From positions 1 to 64,000 of the forward strand of contig CAYUIZ010000002.1 in assembly GCA_964444885.1 (NCBI GenBank): DNA of 64,000 nucleotides. The letters are read 5' to 3'. The stretch comes from CAYRGQ01 sp964444885 (GTDB lineage Bacteria; Bacteroidota; Bacteroidia; Sphingobacteriales; Sphingobacteriaceae). Positions within the stretch are counted from its first letter, which is position 1. Every line of letters begins with the position of its first letter. The notes under the pieces are model-generated. The model did not search any database and was not told the DNA's origin. It saw nothing but the letters and a program-made list of their open reading frames with translations. A program made the translations under genes and the position numbers. Of this stretch, positions 43,475-52,170 are shown piece after piece.

Positions 43475-44692
43475 ATGGAGAGACGCGTCGTCATTACCGG
43501 AATGGGCATTTATTCGTCCTTGGGCAAGAACCTAAGCGAGGTGAGGGACTCGCTGTACCACGGGCGGTCGGGCATCATCTACTCGCCTGAGCGGAAGGAA
43601 TTCGGGTATCGTTCCGCGCTGACGGGCTATGTGGAAAAGCCCGACCTGACGAAAGTGCTGTCGCGCCGGCAACGCATCAGCATGGAAGAGGAGAGCGAAT
43701 ACGCTTTCGTAGCCACCCAGGAAGCGTTGGCCAATGCGGGCATCAGCCCTGCGTTCTTTGACGAGCACGTGGTGGGCCTGCTGTACGGCAACGACAGCGT
43801 GTCCAAAGCCATCATGGAATCCCTCGACATCGTCCGCCAAAAAAAGGATACCACACTGGTGGGCTCCGGCGCCATTTTCAAGTCCATGAACTCGACGGTG
43901 ACGATGAACCTGTCCACCATCTTCCGCATTCGCGGCATCAACATGACCATCAGCGCGGCATGTGCCAGCGGGTCGCACGCCATCGGCCTGGGCTACCTGC
44001 TCATCAAGCAGGGCCTGCAAGACTGTATTATATGCGGCGGCGCGCAGGAAACGAACAAATACGGGATGGCCAGTTTTGATGGGCTGGGCGTGTTTTCGGA
44101 CCGTGAGGATGAGCCGACCAAGGCATCACGCCCATTTGACAAGCAACGCAACGGACTGGTGCCTGGAGGCGGGGCGGCCACGGTAATCCTAGAAGATTAC
44201 GAGTCGGCCGTCAGGCGGGGAGCACCTATCCTGGGCGAGATCCTGAGCTACGGATTCTCATCAAACGGCGAGCATATTTCGACACCGAACGTGGACGGGC
44301 CGATAGAAGCCATGCGAATGGCCTGCAACTTAGCGCAAATCAAGCCCGACGCCATCGAATATATCAATGCCCACGCCACCTCTACACCGGTGGGCGACGC
44401 CAACGAGGCCAGGGCGATAGACCAGCTTTTCGGCAGCAGTCCCTTTGTGAGCTCCACCAAGTCGATGACCGGCCACGAATGCTGGATGGCGGGTACCAGC
44501 GAGGTGGTTTATTCCATGCTCATGGCCCAACACGGATTCATCGCGCCGAATATCAACCTGGAGGACGTAGACGCCGCCGCGGCCAATCTCAATTTGGCAA
44601 AAAATACCATAAACCAAAATTTTAGTGTATTTTTGTCCAACTCATTCGGGTTTGGCGGGACAAACTCCGCACTGGTAATTAGAAAACTTTAA
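43475..44692 (+). CDS. Beta-ketoacyl-ACP synthase (KAS I/II type) of the resorcinol locus
   Basis: This 405-residue condensing enzyme has a complete Cys-His-His site: C163 in SAACASGSHAIG, H300 in INAHATSTP and H334 in MTGHECWMAG. The last motif departs from the usual GHTLGAAG of FabF, which suggests a specialised chain-length or primer preference. It should extend acyl chains on the ACP encoded next. It is clearly separate from a housekeeping FabF because its partners are DarA, DarB and dedicated dehydratases. It starts 10 bases after a small ORF and ends 17 bases before the ACP gene. Confidence 0.9.
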   Translation: MERRVVITGMGIYSSLGKNLSEVRDSLYHGRSGIIYSPERKEFGYRSALTGYVEKPDLTKVLSRRQRISMEEESEYAFVATQEALANAGISPAFFDEHVVGLLYGNDSVSKAIMESLDIVRQKKDTTLVGSGAIFKSMNSTVTMNLSTIFRIRGINMTISAACASGSHAIGLGYLLIKQGLQDCIICGGAQETNKYGMASFDGLGVFSDREDEPTKASRPFDKQRNGLVPGGGAATVILEDYESAVRRGAPILGEILSYGFSSNGEHISTPNVDGPIEAMRMACNLAQIKPDAIEYINAHATSTPVGDANEARAIDQLFGSSPFVSSTKSMTGHECWMAGTSEVVYSMLMAQHGFIAPNINLEDVDAAAANLNLAKNTINQNFSVFLSNSFGFGGTNSALVIRKL

Positions 44693-44709
44693 GTGTCAAG
44701 ACGAGTACG

Positions 44710-44961
44710 ATGACCAAGGGAGAGATTATTGCAATCACGAATCAATTCTTGATAGACGAGTTTGAGGTGAGTCCGGACGTACTGAAGCCTGAGGCCAACC
44801 TAAAAGATTCGCTGGACTTGGACAGCTTGGACTACGTGGATCTTGTCGTCGTGATTGAGTCTAATTTCGGAATCAAGCTGGGGAGCAAAGACTTTTCGAA
44901 CATCGCGACCTGTGACGACCTGTACGACCTCATCTCTGGCAAACTGCATGCTAACGTATAG
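44710..44961 (+). CDS. Acyl carrier protein dedicated to the locus
   Basis: This 83-residue ACP has the phosphopantetheine serine S39 in DLDSLDYVDLVVVIE. It is acidic with the usual four-helix pattern. As a separate copy inside a biosynthetic run it should carry the intermediates made by the adjoining ketosynthase, dehydratases and DarB, rather than serve general fatty acid synthesis. The gap to the acyltransferase is nine bases. Confidence 0.93.
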   Translation: MTKGEIIAITNQFLIDEFEVSPDVLKPEANLKDSLDLDSLDYVDLVVVIESNFGIKLGSKDFSNIATCDDLYDLISGKLHANV

Positions 44962-44970
44962 GGGCTTGCC

Positions 44971-45837
44971 ATGGCTACGTGGGAAGGGAAATCCAGGGGT
45001 ACAGTTTTCGGGTACCGTATTTTCATTTTCCTGATCAGGCACATCGGCATCAACGTCGCTTACGCCCTTTTGTTCTTCGTTGCGTTTTATTATTACTTTT
45101 TCACACCCAAGCAAACCCGTGCTATTTACGCCTATTTCCGCGAGCGGAGGGGTTATTCGCGCGTCAAAAGCCTGGTTAGCGCTTACCGCAACTACTTCGT
45201 GTTCGGGCAGACCATCATCGATAAAGTAGCCATCAATGCAGGTTTGGCCCATCGCTACACCTACGAGTTTGACGGTATCGAAAACATCCGCCAGCTCGCA
45301 CGAGACGATTCGGCGGGCATCTTGATCAGCGCGCACGTGGGCAACTTTGAGGTAGCCCAGTATTTTATGGACGAGTTTGACAAAAAGATCCATCTCGTCA
45401 CCACCGACGAGGAACGCCAAGCCATCAAGTCCTATCTGGAGGGCATCATGACCAAGCCCAAGGCTGATTTTATCATTATCAAAGAAGATCTTTCGCATAT
45501 TTTTGAAATCAACGGCGTCATCGGCGATAAGGGGATGATTTGCTTCACGGGCGACCGCTTCAAACCGAATACGAAGACGCTGCAGGAGGCCTTTTTTGGC
45601 AAACCGGCTCACTTTCCGTCGGGTCCGTTCCTGATTAGCTCAAGGCTCCGTACACCCGTTCTTTTTGTGTACGTGATGCGCGAGCGGAACAAGCATTACC
45701 ACCTGTATGCACGCAAAGCCGAATTCGACAACCGCGATGCACAATCGCTGTTGCGCGCCTATACGGCAAGTATCGAAGAAATTTTGAGGAAATATCCTTT
45801 ACAATGGTTTAATTATTACGATTTTTGGGCAGCCTAA
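44971..45837 (+). CDS. LpxL/HtrB-like lysophospholipid or lipid A-type acyltransferase
   Basis: The 288-residue membrane-associated acyltransferase has one N-terminal membrane helix (about 26-44) and the HX4E site AHVGNFE (H122, E127), as in LpxL. The C-terminus has PLQWFNYYDFW, also typical of the family. In aryl polyene and flexirubin loci, similar acyltransferases move the finished chain from ACP to a lipid or glycan acceptor. Here it may anchor the product in the outer membrane. Lipid A acylation itself is the alternative but is less likely given the neighbours. Confidence 0.83.
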   Translation: MATWEGKSRGTVFGYRIFIFLIRHIGINVAYALLFFVAFYYYFFTPKQTRAIYAYFRERRGYSRVKSLVSAYRNYFVFGQTIIDKVAINAGLAHRYTYEFDGIENIRQLARDDSAGILISAHVGNFEVAQYFMDEFDKKIHLVTTDEERQAIKSYLEGIMTKPKADFIIIKEDLSHIFEINGVIGDKGMICFTGDRFKPNTKTLQEAFFGKPAHFPSGPFLISSRLRTPVLFVYVMRERNKHYHLYARKAEFDNRDAQSLLRAYTASIEEILRKYPLQWFNYYDFWAA

Positions 45838-45900
45838 CGGCCAATGCCCTAGGCCGAAGCCAAGAACAGCATCGCGCTCGCTGGCCGGCCGTTTGCAGCA

Positions 45901-46833
45901 ATGAAAAATGTATTAGTCATATCCTACACCCAGACCGGGCAATTGCACGACATTCTGGATAACCTGCTGGCGCCGCTAGAGCAGGCCCCGGACATTACGG
46001 TCACGCGTTGCACCATCCAGCCCCAGCGAACGTATCCCTTCCCTTGGCCCAAGGATGAGTTTTTCGACGTATTCCCTGAGTCGGCACTTGGTATTCCGGA
46101 CACGTTGGAGCCCGTTGACCCCCAGGTATTGGCAGCAGACTACGACTTAGTCATCCTCGGTTATCAGGTGTGGTTTTTGTCGCCATCCATCCCCTTCAAC
46201 TCGTTTCTCATGAGCGCGGAAGGGAAAAGGATTCTGCGCGGTAAGCCGGTGATGACGGTTATCGGGTGTCGCAACATGTGGTTTACAGCGCAAGAGAAAG
46301 TGAAGCGCCTGCTGCTGCAAGCTGAGGCCCGTCTGGTTGGCAATGTGGTGCTGGTAGACCGGCACGTCAACCACGTCAGCCTGGTGACCATTGTGCGCTG
46401 GCTAATCGGCGGCAAGACAGACCGGTATTTGGGCGTGTTCCCCAAGCCGGGCGTGTCCGAAAAGGATATTCGCGAAGCATCGAAGTTTGCCGGCCCCGTC
46501 ATTGCGCATCTTCGCAACGGGAATTTCGATGGGCTGCAAGCAGGCTTGCTCAAATACAAGGCCGTGATGGTTCGCCCGCTGTTAGTATTCATCGACAAAC
46601 GGGGCAGTTTTATTTTTTCCAAGTTTTCGAAAAAAATCAGGGCGAAAGGCCTCCCTGGCGACCCGGCACGCAAGCCGTTATTGCGGTTTTTCAACAATTA
46701 CCTGCTTTTTGCGCTTTGGGTGATCGCCCCCATTGTCAGTTTATTGTTTTTAATATTACATTTACCCTTCTTGCCTTGGGTAAACCGAGAAAAAAGATAT
46801 CTCCAATCCGTCCGATACAACGGCCGGTTGTGA
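45901..46833 (+). CDS. darA: DarA-like dialkylresorcinol condensing enzyme
   Basis: This 310-residue protein opens with a flavodoxin-like fold (VLVISYTQTGQLHDILDNLL) and contains FPFPWPKDEFFDVFPE, which I recognise from proteins annotated as dialkylresorcinol condensing enzyme. A hydrophobic segment of about 20 residues near the end suggests membrane attachment. DarA is reported to act with DarB to join two acyl chains and aromatise the ring into a 2,5-dialkylresorcinol. It lies directly before darB (12-base gap). The assignment rests on sequence pattern plus the DarB neighbour. Confidence 0.8.
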   Translation: MKNVLVISYTQTGQLHDILDNLLAPLEQAPDITVTRCTIQPQRTYPFPWPKDEFFDVFPESALGIPDTLEPVDPQVLAADYDLVILGYQVWFLSPSIPFNSFLMSAEGKRILRGKPVMTVIGCRNMWFTAQEKVKRLLLQAEARLVGNVVLVDRHVNHVSLVTIVRWLIGGKTDRYLGVFPKPGVSEKDIREASKFAGPVIAHLRNGNFDGLQAGLLKYKAVMVRPLLVFIDKRGSFIFSKFSKKIRAKGLPGDPARKPLLRFFNNYLLFALWVIAPIVSLLFLILHLPFLPWVNREKRYLQSVRYNGRL

Positions 46834-46845
46834 AAATTTGATTGC

Positions 46846-47982
46846 ATGTCTAACGTATATATCAACGCTGTTGCGAAGTTCCTGCCGAATGAGGCGGTTC
46901 CGAATGATCGGATCGAGTCGGTTTTGGGTATGGTCAATGGCCAGCCTTCCCGGGCTCGGGCTATCGTACTGCGCAATAACCAGATCAAGAGTCGCTACTA
47001 CGCGATCGGCGCCGACGGTAAAGCTTCGCATACCAACGCCGAGCTAACCATTGAATCCGTTAAGCGGGTGCTGGCGAACGCCGGTGTGGACCCGGCGGAC
47101 ATCGACCTGCTGTCGTGCGGCACGTCGACCCCCGACCAATTGCTACCGGCCCATGCCAGCATGGTGCACGGGCTGTGGAAAAACAAGCCCCTCGAGCTCA
47201 ACACGAATTCGGGAATTTGCACCTCGGGCATGAATGCGCTGAAATACGCCTTTATGGCGGTGCGCACGGGCAGTGCCAAGCGTGCGATAGCCACCGGGTC
47301 AGAACGCGTTTCCTCTTGGCTGCGCGCCGATAAGTTCAGCCGGGAAGCCGAAAAGCTCGCAGAGTTACAGCAAAACCCGATGATTGCCTTCGACAAAGAC
47401 TTTTTGCGGTGGATGCTTTCCGACGGCGCGGCCGCGGCCTTGCTCAGCCAAGAACCCAATCCGACGGGATTGTCCCTGAAAGTACATTGGGTGGAAGGCG
47501 TATCGTATGCACACGAAATCGAGCCGTGCATGTATGCTGGCGCCACCAAGGAAAACGGCATTTTGACGTCCTGGAGCGACATCGATCCGAGCACTTGGCT
47601 TGAACAATCGGTTTTTGCGATCAAGCAGGACATTCGCTTGCTTGACACGCATATCATCGCCAAAGGGGCGGAAAGCCTTCGGCTGATTCTATCACGACAG
47701 GGCGTGCCTGAAACGGACATCGACCACTTCTTGCCCCACATCTCTTCGTTCGTCTTCAAAGACAAGCTGCGGGTAGGGTTTGAACGAGCGGGCATCGATA
47801 TCCCCGAGCACAAGTGGTTTATCAACCTGGAGCGATTTGGAAACGTAGGCGCTGCATCGATCTATATCCAGCTTGAAGAGTTGTTCGGTTCGGGCAAGTT
47901 GGCAAAAGGGCAGAAAATCCTGCTTTCGGTGCCAGAAAGCGGTAGATTTTCTTATGTTTACAGCTTATTGGAGGTAATCTAA
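46846..47982 (+). CDS. darB: DarB-like beta-ketoacyl synthase (KAS III fold)
   Basis: The 378-residue ketosynthase has a KAS III-type triad: C125 in NSGICTSGMNALK, H298 in LPHISSF and N333 in RFGNVGAASIY. DarB couples a beta-ketoacyl chain with a second activated acyl chain, forming the cyclohexanedione that DarA aromatises. The darA-darB order matches the described dialkylresorcinol loci. A housekeeping FabH is less likely because of the long insert around residues 150-230 and the context. The next gene begins six bases after its stop. Confidence 0.85.
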   Translation: MSNVYINAVAKFLPNEAVPNDRIESVLGMVNGQPSRARAIVLRNNQIKSRYYAIGADGKASHTNAELTIESVKRVLANAGVDPADIDLLSCGTSTPDQLLPAHASMVHGLWKNKPLELNTNSGICTSGMNALKYAFMAVRTGSAKRAIATGSERVSSWLRADKFSREAEKLAELQQNPMIAFDKDFLRWMLSDGAAAALLSQEPNPTGLSLKVHWVEGVSYAHEIEPCMYAGATKENGILTSWSDIDPSTWLEQSVFAIKQDIRLLDTHIIAKGAESLRLILSRQGVPETDIDHFLPHISSFVFKDKLRVGFERAGIDIPEHKWFINLERFGNVGAASIYIQLEELFGSGKLAKGQKILLSVPESGRFSYVYSLLEVI

Positions 47983-47987
47983 CCCAC

Positions 47988-48428
47988 ATGAACCTACTCG
48001 CTTCATACGATGAACTGCTCAGCCTGATCCCCCAGCGGCCGCCCTTTGTACTCGTCGACAAACTGGTAGCGCATGGGGACAAATCTGTCACCTCTGGATT
48101 TTCGGTTCCCGAAGACCACGTGCTGACCGATGGAGCCGGGTTCTTGAGCGAAGCGGGCATTATTGAGAATTTTGCCCAAACGATCGCGCTGCACCAAGGA
48201 TATGACTACTTCCTGCGTGGCCTTCCGTCGCCGGTAGGCTATATTGGATCGATCAAAAACGTCGAAATACTGGCGTGTCCGCGCGCCGGGCAGGAGCTCC
48301 GGACGACGGTGCATATTCTCCAGGAAATGATGGGTGTCACGATGGTCAAAGGCGAAGTGATGGTCGGTGACCAAGTTATTGCCCGGGGAGAAATGCGAAC
48401 CGTTATTGTCGATGAGTTTAGTAAATAA
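47988..48428 (+). CDS. Hotdog-fold 3-hydroxyacyl-ACP dehydratase-like protein 1
   Basis: The 146-residue single hotdog domain resembles FabZ/ApeP-type dehydratases: LIPQRPPFVLVDKLVAH at the start and AGIIENFAQTIALHQGYDY where the catalytic glutamate helix lies. The classical GHFPG histidine motif is altered (VPEDHVLTDGAGFLSE), as in dehydratases of aryl polyene loci. It would remove water during chain extension or act in ring formation. Its 3' end overlaps the next gene by 17 bases, so the two are coupled. Confidence 0.8.
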   Translation: MNLLASYDELLSLIPQRPPFVLVDKLVAHGDKSVTSGFSVPEDHVLTDGAGFLSEAGIIENFAQTIALHQGYDYFLRGLPSPVGYIGSIKNVEILACPRAGQELRTTVHILQEMMGVTMVKGEVMVGDQVIARGEMRTVIVDEFSK

Positions 48429-48885
48429 CGCAGCGCGGGCGCCGATTACCACGCTCATTCCGCACCGCGAGCCCATGGTGATGGTAGACCGGGTCATCGC
48501 TCTTGACGGCCTACGAACCCAAACCTCTTTTTCGGTAAAAGCTGACGGCCTATTTGTTTCTGGCAACGAGTTCTCTGAGATGGGCATGCTGGAAAACATT
48601 GCGCAGACTAGCTTTATCTTTCTCAACCATTTCTTTGCAGACCAGGCCCACCTGATGTGGAGCGAAGGACGGGAAACCCTCGGCTTTATCAGTACCGTCA
48701 CCAGCGCAACGGTGTTGCTGTTGCCCCGCGTAGGCCAAACTTTGGAAACCACAACCACCACGGAACTGGTCTTCACTTCCGACTTGCTTAAAATCTGCAA
48801 TATCGACGGCGACATACGGATAGACGGCCAATTGGCGATGCGTACCCGGATGAAAATGCTCCTGCAAACGCGTGAGAAACCATGA
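48412..48885 (+). CDS. Hotdog-fold dehydratase-like protein 2
   Basis: From the ATG at 48412 this has 157 residues and one hotdog domain: TTLIPHREPMVMVDRVIAL, then SEMGMLENIAQTSFIFLNHFF. It is a paralogue of the preceding protein with the same altered FabZ-type motif. A pair of dehydratases is common in polyene-type loci, where the two may form a heterodimer. The start at 48367 would lengthen the overlap with the previous gene to 62 bases, so I prefer 48412. It is the last biosynthetic gene of the run. Confidence 0.78.
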   Translation: MSLVNNAARAPITTLIPHREPMVMVDRVIALDGLRTQTSFSVKADGLFVSGNEFSEMGMLENIAQTSFIFLNHFFADQAHLMWSEGRETLGFISTVTSATVLLLPRVGQTLETTTTTELVFTSDLLKICNIDGDIRIDGQLAMRTRMKMLLQTREKP

Positions 48886-48972
48886 CTTTTTTAACAAATC
48901 AACGTTAAAATAGGATATATTATACTTTTTTCGTTGTTCGGTCGTTATCTCTTTTTAGTCTATCCAACCTAA

Positions 48973-49863
48973 ATGCGCATGAACGAAAAGCTGTTTTATC
49001 GGGGTATCTATGGGGAAGAGAGTATCCCTTTGATACGCGAGGCCATTCACGTTGCTCAATTCGACCGCGTTGCAGAAAACTACGAAGGGCAAATAAAACC
49101 ACACATACACAACAACTTACATCAGATCTTCATCATCGAAGAGGGTGCCATCGTATTGCTGTTTAATGATGAGCAGCACACGATCAAGAATAAATCCTAT
49201 CTTTCCATTCCCACGAACGTACTTCACGGCTTCTATATCGACAAATCGACGAAAGGCTGGGTGATCTCCCTGTCCGACTCCGTTTTTGAGGGGCCTTTTC
49301 TCCCCTTAGAACCCAGCATCCGGACGCCTGACGAAATCCACGTGGTGGGTTTTGATTTCGAAGACCCGCTGCATGTGGAATTATACCGCATCATGCACCG
49401 CTGCGTGTTTGAGTTTGACCATGAGCTTCCACAGAAAGAAATTGCGTTAGAACACCTGGTCGGCCTGTTACTGGTCGGTCTTAGCCGTATTCCGGCAGCG
49501 CAAAAGCAAGCGCTCAAATCATTCGATACGGGGTACAAAACGTATTTCCGCCGTTTTACCCAGCTCGTGCGCGAGAATTATTCCTTTGCGATACCGATGG
49601 ATTTCTACGCAACGAATCTATCGATCACCACCGGACACCTCAACCGGGTTTGCAAATCGATTACCGGCAGTTCGCCCAAGGCTATTATCATTGATTACTT
49701 TATCGCGGAATCGAAGCGCATGCTGCAGCAGCAAAAGCTTTCAATAGCGGAAATCGCCTATGCGCTAGGCTTTGACGATCCCGGTTATTTCACCCGGCTA
49801 TTTCGCCAGAAAACCGGCCTGACGCCCAAAACGTACCGCAACCAGTCGTTAGGTCGTACGTAG
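48973..49863 (+). CDS. AraC-family transcriptional regulator
   Basis: The 296-residue protein has an N-terminal cupin-like sensor domain (about 25-150, with IKPHIHNNLHQIFIIEEG) and a C-terminal double helix-turn-helix (about 190-290, with MDFYATNLSITTGHLNRVCK and LSIAEIAYALGFDDPGYFTRLFRQKTGLTPKTYR). The sensor part resembles PobR-type regulators of aromatic compounds. It lies 87 bases after the resorcinol genes on the same strand and converges on the PUL, so it could control either. The first is more plausible because PULs usually keep their regulator upstream of susC. The Met at 48979 is an alternative start. Confidence 0.9.
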   Translation: MRMNEKLFYRGIYGEESIPLIREAIHVAQFDRVAENYEGQIKPHIHNNLHQIFIIEEGAIVLLFNDEQHTIKNKSYLSIPTNVLHGFYIDKSTKGWVISLSDSVFEGPFLPLEPSIRTPDEIHVVGFDFEDPLHVELYRIMHRCVFEFDHELPQKEIALEHLVGLLLVGLSRIPAAQKQALKSFDTGYKTYFRRFTQLVRENYSFAIPMDFYATNLSITTGHLNRVCKSITGSSPKAIIIDYFIAESKRMLQQQKLSIAEIAYALGFDDPGYFTRLFRQKTGLTPKTYRNQSLGRT

Positions 49864-49871
49864 ACGCCCCG

Positions 49872-52151
49872 TTAATCCGTCAATTCAAAACGCAGGGATG
49901 ACACATCCCGGGAGTTGCTGCCGATGAACACGTCAAACTCGCCGGGCTCCGCCACGTAATCCAGGGTAGTGTTGTAAAACTTCAAGTCTTCCTCCGTAAT
50001 CCGGAAGGTGACGTCCTGCGATTCGCCGGGTTTCAGTCGTATGCGCTTAAAGCCCTTGAGCTCCTTCACTGGCCGGGTCACCGAACCTACCAGGTCGCGA
50101 ACGTATAATTGCACAACCTCTTCCCCCTCGTATGCACCGGTATTGGTGACTTGGACACGCACCTCCAGCGTTTCGCCGGGAGCGATGGATGGCATACTCT
50201 GCGTGGGTTCGCCATATGCGAACGTCGTGTAGCTTAGGCCAAATCCGAAAGGATAGAGCGGGTCGTTGCTCACGTCCAAGTAGTTGGAGCGGAATTTTTG
50301 AAACCACTGTCCGTCAGCCAGCGGCCGGCCCGTGTTTTTAGTGGCATAGTAGAGGGGCACCTGACCCACGTGCTGGGGAAAGGTTGCGGGTAACTTCCCG
50401 GACGGAACCACATCGCCAAAGAGCACATCGGCAATAGCCACCGCGGCTTCCGTCCCCCCAAACCAAGCATTGAGGATGGCGGGCACGTGTTCGTGTTCCC
50501 ACACCAAGGTCATCGGGCGGCCGGCGAAAAGCACCAATACAACGGGCTTGCCGGTATCCAGTAAGGCGGCCAGCAGCCGCTGCTGTACGGGCGGTATACC
50601 GATATCTACCCGACTGGAGGATTCGCCGCTCATCTCGGATGACTCGCCCAAAGCCGCCACGATCACATCGGCTTGCTTCGCTATTTCCAGCGCTTCCGCC
50701 AGGACAACCTCTTCTGGACGCTCGTCGCGGGGTATCTCCCGGCCAAACATGGTCGCGCGGGCTTGATAATCCGCATCCTCCAGCAGGTTGGACCCGAGGT
50801 GATGCAGGATGGTGAGCTGGTCGCCAACAACCTCCTGCATGCCCTCCAACAGGGACAGCGTGCTTTTCAGGTCGGTGGACACGCTCCACGTACCCGGCAT
50901 GTTCTCTCCGCTATTGGCCAAGGGGCCGATCAGCGCCACGGTACCCTGCTTTTGCAAGGGTAATACGCTGCCTTCGTTTTTAAGCAAGACAAATGACTTA
51001 CCCGCGGCTTCGCGCGCTTTGGCCTTATGGTCGGGGTGCAAAATCCATTGCTTCGCGCGCGACTCATCGAGGTAGCGGAACGGGTCTTCAAACAGCCCGA
51101 GCTTATACTTCGCTTCGAGCACTAAGCGGCAGGCGCGGTCAATATCGGCTTCGGAAACCGTTCCCGCTACTACCGATTTTTCGAGCGTGGTCAGGTAGCC
51201 TTCGCCCACCATATCCATTTCTACGCCCGCCTGCAACGACAGGGCCGAGACGGTTTGCAGGTCACCCAATCCGTGGTCGATCAGCTCGTTGACGGCCGTA
51301 TAGTCCGTCACGACAAACCCGTCAAAGCCCCATTCGCCGCGGAGCACGTCGGTCATCAGCCATTTATTTGCCGTAGCGGGAATCCCATTAATGTCGTTAA
51401 ACGCGGTCATTACGCTCCCCGCACCAGCGTCGATCGCCGCTTTGTAGGGCGGAAAATACTCATTGTACATGCGGTGGAGGCTCATGTCCGTAGTATGGTA
51501 ATCGCGGCCAGCCTCGGCAGCACCATACAGCGCAAAGTGCTTGACACAGGCCATGAGCGTATGGTATGCCGCGAGGTCTTCCCCTTGGTAGCCCCGCACC
51601 ATGGCTTCCGCAATGCGGGATCCCAAGTATGTATCCTCGCCACTTCCTTCGGAATAACGACCCCAGCGCGCATCGCGCGAGATATCCACCATGGGGGAGA
51701 AGGTCCAGTTAAGGCCATCCGCCGAGGCTTCGACCGCCGCAATACGGGCGGATTCCTTAATCAAGTCCATGTCCCAAGTAGCAGCCATCCCCAAGGGTAT
51801 AGGAAACGTGGTTTTGTAGCCATGGATCACATCAAGGCCGAAAATCAGCGGTATGCCGAGGCGCGACTCGTTGACGGCCAGTTCCTGCGCGGCGCGGATG
51901 CGGGGCACGGTGGTCATGCTGAATATTCCGCCGATCTGCCCAGCTTTGATTTTGCCTTCGACACCCGTGTTGCTGGTTGTCCCGGTCACCACTTCCCCGG
52001 CGCTCACTAAGTTCAGCTGTCCGATCTTCTCGGCCAGCGTCATTTTTTCCATCAGCCCCGAAATAAACGCGTCCATCTCCTGTTTCTGCTGTTGTCCGCT
52101 CACCCAAAGGGGCAGGGAAAAAAGTGCGAGCAGAATAGCTTGTCGTTTCAT
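49872..52151 (-). CDS. GH3 beta-glucosidase (BglX-like), secreted
   Basis: The 759-residue enzyme has a signal peptide (1-20), the GH3 TIM barrel with LIFGLDVIHGYKTTFPIPLG and the nucleophile D283 in GFVVTDYTAV, the alpha/beta sandwich (FVLLKNEGSVLPL, VALIGPLANS) and a C-terminal FN3-like domain (EEVVQLYVRD, KGFKRIRLKPGES). It should remove terminal beta-glucose in the periplasm. A GH3 from Bacteroides near a GH144 enzyme acts on beta-1,2-gluco-oligosaccharides, so this could be the finishing enzyme here. I start at the ATG that begins the signal peptide. The frame upstream overlaps the GH43 gene. Confidence 0.92.
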   Translation of the reverse strand: MKRQAILLALFSLPLWVSGQQQKQEMDAFISGLMEKMTLAEKIGQLNLVSAGEVVTGTTSNTGVEGKIKAGQIGGIFSMTTVPRIRAAQELAVNESRLGIPLIFGLDVIHGYKTTFPIPLGMAATWDMDLIKESARIAAVEASADGLNWTFSPMVDISRDARWGRYSEGSGEDTYLGSRIAEAMVRGYQGEDLAAYHTLMACVKHFALYGAAEAGRDYHTTDMSLHRMYNEYFPPYKAAIDAGAGSVMTAFNDINGIPATANKWLMTDVLRGEWGFDGFVVTDYTAVNELIDHGLGDLQTVSALSLQAGVEMDMVGEGYLTTLEKSVVAGTVSEADIDRACRLVLEAKYKLGLFEDPFRYLDESRAKQWILHPDHKAKAREAAGKSFVLLKNEGSVLPLQKQGTVALIGPLANSGENMPGTWSVSTDLKSTLSLLEGMQEVVGDQLTILHHLGSNLLEDADYQARATMFGREIPRDERPEEVVLAEALEIAKQADVIVAALGESSEMSGESSSRVDIGIPPVQQRLLAALLDTGKPVVLVLFAGRPMTLVWEHEHVPAILNAWFGGTEAAVAIADVLFGDVVPSGKLPATFPQHVGQVPLYYATKNTGRPLADGQWFQKFRSNYLDVSNDPLYPFGFGLSYTTFAYGEPTQSMPSIAPGETLEVRVQVTNTGAYEGEEVVQLYVRDLVGSVTRPVKELKGFKRIRLKPGESQDVTFRITEEDLKFYNTTLDYVAEPGEFDVFIGSNSRDVSSLRFELTD

Positions 52152-52170
52152 GTTCGATTGTTTTTCACGG

